A stretch of 8,487 nt of DNA, taken from NCBI GenBank assembly GCA_002509325.1, contig DADO01000003.1, positions 1-8,487 of the forward strand, written 5' to 3'. The translations under genes and the position numbers were made by a program. Shown here piece after piece: positions 1 to 5,812 of the stretch. The stretch's first letter is position 1. Every line of letters begins with the position of its first letter. The notes under the pieces are model-generated. The model did no database searches, was not told where the DNA came from, and was given only the letters and a program-made list of their open reading frames with translations. The stretch comes from Methanosarcina sp. UBA402. GTDB lineage: Archaea; Halobacteriota; Methanosarcinia; Methanosarcinales; Methanosarcinaceae.

Positions 1-92
1 TCAACCGGCGCAACGGTTGCGGCTCAACGGTTGTGTTTGATCAAAACTGAAAATCCCCTGGCAGCACGGCGTGATCAACCGCGAGCCGGTTG
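1..92 (-). repeat. Edge of a dispersed intergenic repeat, inverted relative to the copy after gyrA
   Basis: This stretch is a mosaic of short modules that recur in reverse complement between gyrA and the TPR gene. Positions 66-80 match 5685-5699 over 15 of 15 bases. Positions 50-65 match 5642-5657 over 14 of 16. Positions 35-46 (core TTTGATCAAA) match 5714-5725. Positions 14-23 match 5633-5642 over 10 of 10. It also holds two copies of CAACGGTTG (11-19, 25-33) and a 6-bp stem with a 5-base loop (76-92). The module order differs between the two sites, so this is a rearranged family member rather than a simple duplicate. A minus-strand reading frame of 61 codons crosses it but has no supporting features. 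The element may continue beyond the window edge. Confidence 0.6.
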
Positions 93-124
93 TTGTTATA
101 GAATAAGAACTGAAGCTGGTTAAG

Positions 125-132
125 TTTATATA
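125..132 (+). promoter_or_regulatory. Consensus-like archaeal TATA box far upstream of gyrB
   Basis: The octamer TTTATATA matches the classic methanogen TATA consensus. If used, transcription would start about 25 bases downstream, near 150-158, leaving more than 600 bases before the gyrB ATG and no open frame in between. It would then drive either a long gyrB leader or a non-coding RNA. The flanking sequence is AT-rich, so a chance match is possible. No purine-rich BRE is obvious upstream. Confidence 0.3.
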
Positions 133-703
133 GTTACATTCTAAGTTATTGACTGGAGATTTGGCCTTAAAGTTAACAGCGAACAAATCCTATCGGGTTT
201 CTTACAGCAGAATATTCAGTTAATATTTTACGGTAGTTAGAGTGTATTCCGAGTTGAGTTTTTATTCGGGAATTACATTACTTTTGAACTGTCAAGAAAT
301 AATCTGGAATTGATATGTGAAGATCCTGGTATGTGGAGATCTGCTGGAAAATTGACTAAGTGCCGCGACTCTTTCCCTGACTTCTTATGAGAGACGAATT
401 TTGCGAGCGAAACAGCAAATATTAATTTAAACTAAAGACTTATTAAAAGATTAATATGAAAAGCGCATATTTTGGCACAAAATTATGCTAAATATCTCCT
501 ATTTTGAGAGGATTGATACTGAAGAATCTTGTGCAATTTTCAGGGAATCTAAAGGCTTAAAATGTATGAGCGCATATTGAATCTGGTTCGTGATAGGAGA
601 AATAATAGTAATATTATAAATCATTCAATAAAAAACTGAAGATTTACTGGATTGATACGATTTCTAAGATTTATTTTGATAAAAGTTTTCCCGCGAATTT
701 TCT

Positions 704-717
704 AAAAAAAGTATAAT
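704..717 (+). promoter_or_regulatory. Probable gyrBA promoter (A-rich BRE plus TATA-like box)
   Basis: A run of seven A residues (704-710), a possible BRE, directly precedes GTATAAT (711-717), a TATA-like box. The expected archaeal start site, about 25 bases downstream, falls near 738-742. That gives a leader of roughly 25 bases containing the GGAG at 750-753. The spacing fits a standard archaeal promoter for the gyrB-gyrA operon, but the TATA match is not perfect. Confidence 0.5.
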
Positions 718-731
718 GTAAGTGATCAGAT

Positions 732-744
732 AATCTACCAGATT
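732..744. promoter_or_regulatory. Short inverted repeat at the predicted gyrB start site
   Basis: AATCT and AGATT are perfect 5-base arms separated by three bases. The palindrome lies exactly where transcription from the 704-717 promoter is expected to begin, a usual place for an archaeal repressor site. A TGATCA palindrome sits just upstream (723-728). Five-base arms occur often by chance in AT-rich DNA, so this is only a candidate operator. Confidence 0.2.
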
Positions 745-749
745 TTTAC

Positions 750-753
750 GGAG
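750..753 (+). promoter_or_regulatory. Ribosome binding site of gyrB
   Basis: GGAG matches the core of the archaeal Shine-Dalgarno sequence and lies 11 bases before the ATG at 765. The spacing is slightly long. The protein start is supported independently by alignment of its first residues with the GyrB N-terminus. Confidence 0.5.
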
Positions 754-764
754 AACAAACCAAG

Positions 765-2669
765 ATGAGTGATAAACAGGTTTATGATGCTTCGCGTATC
801 CAGGTGCTGGAAGGCCTGGAGGCCGTCCGAAAACGTCCCAGTATGTATATAGGGAGCACGGATAGCCGCGGGCTCCACCACCTAGTCTATGAGGTAGTAG
901 ACAACAGCATTGATGAAGCTCTTGCAGGCTTCTGTACTAGGATAGATGTCACGCTCAACCAGGACGGGAGTGTGACAGTCCAGGACAATGGGAGAGGTAT
1001 CCCAATTGATCTCCATCCATTTCACAAAAAATCAGCTCTTGAAGTCGTAATGACTATTCTGCACGCAGGGGGGAAATTCGACAAAAACGCCTATAAAGTT
1101 TCAGGAGGACTGCACGGGGTAGGGGTTTCTGTCGTAAATGCCCTTTCGGAATGGCTTGAAGTAGAGGTTTTAAGAGATGGCAAGAAGTATTTCCAGCGAT
1201 ACTCCCGTGGGAAGCCTGAGACTGATGTCCAGGAAATTGAAGCAGCTGAGACAACTGGCACAAAAACCACCTTTAAGCCGGATGCAAAAATTTTCGAGAC
1301 TTTGGCTTTCGATTACGACATCCTCTTGAGCAGATTAAGAGAACTTGCTTTCCTTAACCGGGGCCTTACTATCAGCCTCAGGGATTTAAGAACCCCGGAC
1401 GGGCAAGCTGAGACTTTCACATACGATGGCGGAATAGTGGAATTCGTTGAGTACCTGAACAAGAAAAAGCAGCCCCTTCATGAAAAGCCGATTTATTTTG
1501 AGCGGCAAAGGGACGACATGATAGTAGAAATTGCGATGCAGTACACGAGCAGCTATTCAGAAAATGTGTACTCTTTTGCAAACAACATCAATACTCACGA
1601 AGGCGGGACCCACATTATTGGTTTCAAGACCGCACTTACAAGAGTTGCAAACGATTACATCAAAGCTAACAAGCTCTCAAAAGAAGACTTAAGGCTTGCA
1701 GGTGATGATGTAAGGGAAGGGCTGACTGCCATTATCAGCGTAAAACTCATGGAACCCCAGTTTGAGGGACAGACCAAGACAAGGCTCGGAAACAGCGATG
1801 TCAAAGGAATTGTGGATTCCCTTGTAACTGATGGACTTGCAGAGTATTTTGAGGAAAACCCCAGGGTTGCAAACATTATTCTTGAAAAAGCTCTCCTTGC
1901 CCAAAAAGCCAGGGAAGCTGCAAAAAAGGCAAGAGAACTGACCAGGAGAAAGAATTCTCTTGAAGTCAGTACCCTTCCGGGAAAACTTGCAGACTGCTCA
2001 GAAAAAGACCCTGCGGTTTGTGAGATTTACGTAGTGGAAGGAGATTCTGCAGGCGGTTCTGCAAAACAAGGCAGAGACAGGAGTTTTCAGGCAATTCTTC
2101 CTCTACGGGGAAAGATTTTGAATGTGGAAAAAGCCAGGCTTGCAAAAATTCTGAAGAATGATGAGATTGTTTCCCTGGTTACAGCCATAGGCACAGGTGT
2201 CAGCGAAGATTGCAACCTGGAGAATGCACGCTACCATAAGGTTATCATCATGACAGATGCCGATGTGGACGGAGCGCATATCAGAACCCTTCTCCTTACT
2301 CTGTTCTTCCGGTACATGCGGCCTTTAATTGATGCTGGGTACGTGTATGTAGCTCAGCCGCCTCTTTACCGCATAAAGAAAGGAAAGGCAGAATACTACG
2401 TGTATTCGGACAGGGAACTGGATGAAAAGATGAAAGAACTCGGGGAAAAGGGGCTCACTATTCAGCACTATAAAGGTCTTGGAGAAATGAACCCTGAACA
2501 GCTCTGGGAAACTACTATGAATCCTGAGACCCGAACTCTTTTACAGGTAACCCTGGACAACGCTATCCGGGCTGATGAAATCTTCCGGGTTCTTATGGGG
2601 GATGAAGTGGAGCCACGTCGGAACTTCATAGAAACACACGCAAAAGAAGTTGTGGATCTGGACATCTGA
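765..2669 (+). CDS. gyrB: DNA gyrase subunit B (ATPase and TOPRIM subunit)
   Basis: GyrB binds and hydrolyses ATP and, with GyrA as A2B2, introduces negative supercoils into DNA in the cytoplasm. The GHKL ATPase domain shows the catalytic Glu43 and Mg-binding Asn47 (YEVVDNSIDEA), Asp74 in DNGRGIP, the lid GGLHGVG (114-120), and the transducer QTK loop with Lys338. The TOPRIM domain has EGDSAGGSA (Glu425), LPLRGKILN (446-453) and TDADVDG (Asp498, Asp500, Asp502), followed by YKGLGEMNP (569-577). At 634 residues it is the short form, without the insert of about 170 residues seen in E. coli GyrB (804). Residues equivalent to the novobiocin contacts Asp73, Arg136 and Thr165 are present as Asp74, Arg137 and Thr166. 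The gene is followed after 11 bases by gyrA. In archaea this is a bacterial-type enzyme, generally regarded as acquired from bacteria. The identification is secure. Confidence 0.98.
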   Translation: MSDKQVYDASRIQVLEGLEAVRKRPSMYIGSTDSRGLHHLVYEVVDNSIDEALAGFCTRIDVTLNQDGSVTVQDNGRGIPIDLHPFHKKSALEVVMTILHAGGKFDKNAYKVSGGLHGVGVSVVNALSEWLEVEVLRDGKKYFQRYSRGKPETDVQEIEAAETTGTKTTFKPDAKIFETLAFDYDILLSRLRELAFLNRGLTISLRDLRTPDGQAETFTYDGGIVEFVEYLNKKKQPLHEKPIYFERQRDDMIVEIAMQYTSSYSENVYSFANNINTHEGGTHIIGFKTALTRVANDYIKANKLSKEDLRLAGDDVREGLTAIISVKLMEPQFEGQTKTRLGNSDVKGIVDSLVTDGLAEYFEENPRVANIILEKALLAQKAREAAKKARELTRRKNSLEVSTLPGKLADCSEKDPAVCEIYVVEGDSAGGSAKQGRDRSFQAILPLRGKILNVEKARLAKILKNDEIVSLVTAIGTGVSEDCNLENARYHKVIIMTDADVDGAHIRTLLLTLFFRYMRPLIDAGYVYVAQPPLYRIKKGKAEYYVYSDRELDEKMKELGEKGLTIQHYKGLGEMNPEQLWETTMNPETRTLLQVTLDNAIRADEIFRVLMGDEVEPRRNFIETHAKEVVDLDI

Positions 2670-2673
2670 GGTG
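2668..2673 (+). promoter_or_regulatory. gyrA ribosome binding site overlapping the gyrB stop
   Basis: GAGGTG is a six-base match to the archaeal Shine-Dalgarno GGAGGTGAT and lies 7 bases before the gyrA ATG at 2681. Its first two bases are the last two of the gyrB TGA stop. This fixes the gyrA start upstream of the conserved domain, so the acidic N-terminal extension is real by this evidence. It also suggests translational coupling of the two subunits. Confidence 0.8.
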
Positions 2674-2680
2674 GCTAAAA

Positions 2681-5374
2681 ATGGAAAAAAACAACGACGA
2701 AAATAAATCGGAAGCTGAAATGAAAAAGTTTTATCAAGCTACGCTTGCCCCAGGCGAGTCAGAGGACGATGACCCGGAACCCGAAAGAGAGGGGGTTACA
2801 TCTGTCCTTATCGATGATGAGATGAAACGCTCTTACATCAATTATGCAATGAGTGTAATTGTGGGAAGAGCTCTTCCCGATGCGCGGGACGGTTTAAAGC
2901 CAGTCCACCGCAGGATCCTTTTTGCCATGAAAGAGGCAGGGATTACGCGTGACAAGCCCTATAAGAAGTCAGCCCGTGTGGTAGGAGATGTACTCGGTAA
3001 ATACCACCCACATGGAGATGCTGCGGTTTATGACAGTATTGTGCGTATGGTTCAGGATTTCTCCCTTCGTTATCCTTTAATTGACGGGCAGGGAAACTTC
3101 GGGTCAATAGATGGGGATTCGGCTGCAGCCATGCGTTACACCGAAGTCCGCATGGATAGGATCGCAGAGGAAATGCTGGCAGATATCGACAAGGAGACTG
3201 TACTTTTCAGGCCGAATTACGACGGGTCCCTTGAGGAGCCCGAAGTCCTTCCTGCAAAACTTCCAAATCTCCTTATCAATGGGTCTACAGGCATTGCAGT
3301 CGGGATGGCAACAAACATGGCTCCCCACAATCTAGGAGAGGTAATTGACGGGACCCTCATGCTTATCGAGAACCCTGAAGTTACAGTGCCCGAGCTAATG
3401 ACTGTGGTCAAAGGTCCTGACTTTCCTACAGGTGCCCATATTATCGGGACCGCAGGTGCGAAATCGGCATTTATGACCGGAAGGGGTTCTATAAAGATTC
3501 GGGCAGTTGCCGAAATCCAGGAGTTAAAGAAAGACAAGAGCCAGATTATCTTAACCGAGCTTCCTTACCAGGTAAATAAAGCCAGGATGATCGAAAATAT
3601 TGCCAGGTTAGTTCGGGAAAAAATAATAGTTGGGATCTCTGACCTTAGAGATGAGTCTGACAGGGAAGGAATCAGGGTTGTTATCGAGCTTTCTCGAGGT
3701 ACGAATCCAAAGGTTATTTTAAACCAGCTCTACAAGCACACTCAAATGGAAACCACTTTCGGGGTAATCAATCTGGCTCTTGTTGATGGAAGGCCAAGAG
3801 AGCTGAACCTGAAGGAACTTCTTGAGATCTACCTGGAATACAGGATGGAGATTATCCAGAAACGGACGCTTTATGACCTCAGGAAGAGCGAGGAAAGAGC
3901 CCATATCCTTGAAGGGCTCAGGATTGCCCTGGATAATATAGATGAGGTAATCACCCTGATCAAGGGCTCGGCCAATGCTGATGAGGCAAAGCAGGGCCTG
4001 ATTGAGAATTTCGCCCTTGATGAGGTCCAGTCGAAGGCTATTCTTGATATGCGTCTGCAGCGCCTGACAGGGCTTGAGACCCAGAAAGTTCTTGAGGAGC
4101 TGGAAGGCCTTGTAAAACTTATCGCCGGACTCAGGGAAATTCTTGGAAGCGATGAGCTCAAGTACGAGATTATCAGGAATGAACTTCTGGAGCTCAAGGA
4201 AAAATACGGGGATGCCCGCAGGACAAAGATTGTGCCGGCTATTGCAGAGTTCAGGGAAGAGGACCTGATTCCTGAAGAGGATGTCGTGGTCACGATTACG
4301 AACGGAGGCTACATAAAACGCATCCCGCTCAATACCTACACTATGCAGCGCCGAGGAGGCAGGGGTATAATCGGGATGGAGACGAAAGAAGAAGACTTCG
4401 TGGAAAATCTCTTCATTTCTTCAACTCACAACTATATCCTGTTCTTTACAAACCTTGGCAGGATTTACTGGCAGAAAGTCTATGAAATCCCGGAGGGCTC
4501 GCGGCAGTCCAGAGGTAAAGCCATAGTAAACCTCCTGGAGCTTCAGGAGGGCGAAATGGTCACTGCCATGATCCCGGTAAAGGAGTTTGCCGAAGACCGC
4601 TACCTGCTTATGGCAACAAGGGAAGGTACAATTAAGAAGACTGCTCTCTCAGAATTCAGTAATCCCAGGAAAACCGGCATAATCGCAGTCACCCTTGATG
4701 AAGGGGACGAGCTTGTAAGAGTTCTCCTTACCGACGGGGAAAAGGAAGTGTTGATGGTTTCAAAGAAAGGCAAAGCTATTCGCTTCTCTGAAGAAGATGT
4801 CCGCCCCATGGGCAGAACTGCGAGAGGCGTCCGCGGGATGACCCTTGACGGCCCGGACGATGAGGTTGTCAGTCTGGACGTTGTTGATGAGACCACAACC
4901 CTCCTGACCGTAACTGAAAATGGCTATGGCAAGAGGTCCGAGTATTCCCAGTATCCCACGCACCGCCGCGGTGGAAAAGGCGTGATTACGATCGTTACCA
5001 ATGAGAGAAACGGCTCAGTTTCGAGAGTCCGATCCGTAGCTGAAGACGACGAACTTATCTTCACCAGTGCCGAAGGTATCATTATCCGCATCCCGGCAAA
5101 AGATATCTCAATCCAGGGAAGAAACACCCAGGGTGTAAGAATCATTAATCTGAAACCCGGCGACAAAGTCGCAGGTATGGCCAGGATTGAAAAAGTAAAA
5201 ACCGAAAAGGACCTGAAACTTACAGCCTTTAAAGGTAAAGAAGCAGCTGAATCAGCTGAAAAAGCCGAGCTTCCAGTGGACGAAGCCGAGGATGTTGAAG
5301 ACCCTGACGAATTTGAAGACCTTGACGAGTTCGAAGACCTTGAAACTCTCGACGAAGTCGAGGAAACCGAATAA
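2681..5374 (+). CDS. gyrA: DNA gyrase subunit A (DNA cleavage and wrapping subunit)
   Basis: GyrA cuts and rejoins the gate DNA and wraps DNA so that gyrase supercoils negatively. The conserved breakage-reunion domain starts near residue 45. It has the catalytic Tyr153 next to Arg152 (AAMRYTEVR), the DNA-intercalating Ile205 (GSTGIAVGMAT), and the tower and coiled coil up to about 525. The C-terminal six-bladed pinwheel (about 535-840) carries a canonical GyrA box QRRGGRG (556-562), which marks gyrase rather than topoisomerase IV, and a second near-box HRRGGKG (762-768). At 897 residues it is longer than most GyrA (E. coli 875). The extra length is an acidic N-terminal extension of about 31 residues and a very acidic tail (about 850-897) containing DEFEDL twice. 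The position equivalent to E. coli Ser83 is Ala114; Asp87 is kept as Asp118. The gene is the second of the gyrBA operon. Confidence 0.98.
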   Translation: MEKNNDENKSEAEMKKFYQATLAPGESEDDDPEPEREGVTSVLIDDEMKRSYINYAMSVIVGRALPDARDGLKPVHRRILFAMKEAGITRDKPYKKSARVVGDVLGKYHPHGDAAVYDSIVRMVQDFSLRYPLIDGQGNFGSIDGDSAAAMRYTEVRMDRIAEEMLADIDKETVLFRPNYDGSLEEPEVLPAKLPNLLINGSTGIAVGMATNMAPHNLGEVIDGTLMLIENPEVTVPELMTVVKGPDFPTGAHIIGTAGAKSAFMTGRGSIKIRAVAEIQELKKDKSQIILTELPYQVNKARMIENIARLVREKIIVGISDLRDESDREGIRVVIELSRGTNPKVILNQLYKHTQMETTFGVINLALVDGRPRELNLKELLEIYLEYRMEIIQKRTLYDLRKSEERAHILEGLRIALDNIDEVITLIKGSANADEAKQGLIENFALDEVQSKAILDMRLQRLTGLETQKVLEELEGLVKLIAGLREILGSDELKYEIIRNELLELKEKYGDARRTKIVPAIAEFREEDLIPEEDVVVTITNGGYIKRIPLNTYTMQRRGGRGIIGMETKEEDFVENLFISSTHNYILFFTNLGRIYWQKVYEIPEGSRQSRGKAIVNLLELQEGEMVTAMIPVKEFAEDRYLLMATREGTIKKTALSEFSNPRKTGIIAVTLDEGDELVRVLLTDGEKEVLMVSKKGKAIRFSEEDVRPMGRTARGVRGMTLDGPDDEVVSLDVVDETTTLLTVTENGYGKRSEYSQYPTHRRGGKGVITIVTNERNGSVSRVRSVAEDDELIFTSAEGIIIRIPAKDISIQGRNTQGVRIINLKPGDKVAGMARIEKVKTEKDLKLTAFKGKEAAESAEKAELPVDEAEDVEDPDEFEDLDEFEDLETLDEVEETE
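5306..5341 (+). repeat. Tandem 18-bp repeat in the gyrA acidic tail
   Basis: Two adjacent 18-base units (5306-5323 and 5324-5341) differ at two third-codon positions and each encode DEFEDL. A later, more diverged LDEVEE follows. The tail appears to have grown by short in-frame duplication. Such repeats can change length by slippage, which may explain length variation of GyrA tails between related strains. Confidence 0.75.
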
Positions 5375-5407
5375 TTCGATAAAGAAGAAGATATTGACGA
5401 AGACTGA
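5375..5407 (+). pseudogene. In-frame acidic extension after the gyrA stop (possible lost tail)
   Basis: Directly after the gyrA TAA (5372-5374) the same frame reads FDKEEDIDED and then TGA (5405-5407). Seven of the ten residues are acidic, continuing the character of the GyrA tail (LDEVEETE before the stop). The simplest reading is that the gene once ended at 5407 and a single base change, for example GAA or AAA to TAA, shortened it by 11 residues. Stop-codon readthrough or a sequencing error would look the same. The stop is TAA, so pyrrolysine insertion at UAG does not apply. Confidence 0.5.
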
Positions 5408-5463
5408 ATAACGCAAGCGGGTGAAAAAATAATTCTTCACTCAATCTGCTGCCGGAATAATGA

Positions 5464-5469
5464 TTTTTT
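5464..5469 (+). terminator. Possible T-tract terminator after gyrBA
   Basis: Six T residues lie about 90 bases after the gyrA stop. Further T6 runs follow at 5493-5498 and 5527-5532. Archaeal RNA polymerase commonly stops at such T-rich tracts without a strong hairpin. The only nearby inverted repeat, GTGAA at 5421-5425 with TTCAC at 5436-5440, is weak. Confidence 0.4.
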
Positions 5470-5536
5470 GGGGATTTGTTTCCGGCGGCGGGTTTTTTGT
5501 CTGGAGGGGAGCCAGGCGGAGACTTATTTTTTGGGG
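5470..5536 (+). repeat. 67-bp dispersed repeat, copy 1 (after gyrA)
   Basis: This aligns without gaps to 8198-8264, with 60 of 67 bases identical; the first 23 bases match perfectly. It begins 95 bases after the gyrA stop and has the same orientation as that gene. It is G-rich, holds two T6 runs and ends in TTTTTTGGGG. Weak similarity continues further downstream. A minus-strand frame through it reads PPGSPPD in both copies, but copy 2 has a stop immediately after, so I do not call it coding. The matching position after two unrelated genes suggests a 3'-end or intergenic element. Confidence 0.8.
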
Positions 5537-5606
5537 TGGGTTTTTCGAGCTGGTTTGTTGGAGAGGGGAGGTGCAGTCCTATTTTTAAAGTTCTCGTTTC
5601 TTTTCC

Positions 5607-5632
5607 GGTCAACCTTTTTTGAAAAGATTTGT
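5607..5632 (+). repeat. Degenerate copy of the T-A hairpin repeat
   Basis: The sequence from GGTCAACC to about AAAAGATTTGTG resembles the two perfect hairpin units downstream (GATCAAAC then the A-run and GTTTG) but is diverged. It starts 51 bases before the equivalent point of the first perfect copy. It looks like an older third member of the same array. Confidence 0.4.
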
Positions 5633-5651
5633 GCCGCAACCGCTGCTAGGG

Positions 5652-5683
5652 GTTTTTGATCAAACTTTTTTTGAAAAAGTTTG
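5652..5683 (+). repeat. 32-bp hairpin repeat, unit 1
   Basis: It is identical over 32 bases to 5712-5743. It contains the palindrome TTTGATCAAA (5655-5664) overlapping a perfect 10-bp stem: CAAACTTTTT (5661-5670), loop TTG, AAAAAGTTTG (5674-5683). The module after it, GGTTGATCACGCCGT (5685-5699), recurs inverted at 66-80. I recognise this type of repeat as frequent between genes in Methanosarcina. Confidence 0.85.
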
Positions 5684-5711
5684 TGGTTGATCACGCCGTC
5701 ACGATTACGTC

Positions 5712-5743
5712 GTTTTTGATCAAACTTTTTTTGAAAAAGTTTG
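5712..5743 (+). repeat. 32-bp hairpin repeat, unit 2
   Basis: This is a perfect second copy of 5652-5683 at a 60-base period. Its stem arms are at 5721-5730 and 5734-5743. It lies 69 bases before the TPR gene start and just upstream of that gene's likely promoter. In RNA it could form a hairpin followed by little T-richness, so it is not an obvious terminator. Confidence 0.85.
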
Positions 5744-5779
5744 CGATAAAGTCGGGTAGTCAGTACTGGGTCTCGTTAG

Positions 5780-5790
5780 TATTAATTATT
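5780..5790 (+). promoter_or_regulatory. Candidate promoter of the TPR gene
   Basis: The AT-only stretch TATTAATTATT is TATA-like and is centred about 26-28 bases before the ATG at 5813. That spacing would place the transcription start at or next to the start codon. Together with the absence of a Shine-Dalgarno sequence this suggests a leaderless or very short-leader mRNA. The match to the TATA consensus is moderate. Confidence 0.4.
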
Positions 5791-5812
5791 ATCAGAATAA
5801 TAAATTGCAATT

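Larger units (their letters stand above)
93..764. other. Long AT-rich non-coding region upstream of gyrB
   Basis: No convincing gene lies here. Stop codons are dense in all frames, the longest ATG-started frames I checked are under about 20 codons, and I see no tRNA-like or rRNA-like sequence. It holds two TATA-like boxes (125-132 and about 704-717). It also has three short direct repeats: AGCGCATATT at 462-471 and 569-578, GGATTGATAC at 510-519 and 649-658, and ACTGAAGA at 518-525 and 635-642. A short locally GC-richer patch near 361-384 stands out from the surrounding AT-rich sequence. The region could be a divergent regulatory region, a long gyrB leader or a decayed gene; the sequence does not decide between these. 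Confidence 0.6.

Noticed and set aside
1..186. Minus-strand open frame of 61 codons at the window start
   Set aside because: It runs through the dispersed repeat, has no recognisable motif or domain, and its composition is not protein-like.
331..390. Small ATG frame of 19 codons upstream of gyrB
   Set aside because: There is no Shine-Dalgarno sequence and no conserved feature, and it lies in stop-rich DNA.
93..764. Replication origin upstream of gyrB
   Set aside because: The region is AT-rich, but I see no origin recognition box array and no cdc6/orc1 gene in the window. The short direct repeats are too few.
5499..5517. Possible 6-bp hairpin inside the 67-bp repeat
   Set aside because: The second copy at 8227-8245 has an A-G mismatch in place of a T-A pair, so the stem is not preserved.
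5229..5639. Minus-strand frame of 136 codons over the gyrA end and the 67-bp repeat
   Set aside because: It overlaps the gyrA acidic tail on the opposite strand, and the repeat's second copy breaks the same frame with a stop after PPGSPPD.
5652..5743. CRISPR array
   Set aside because: There are only two perfect units and one degenerate one, with unequal periods (51 and 60). The repeats are palindromic T/A hairpins and no cas genes are present.
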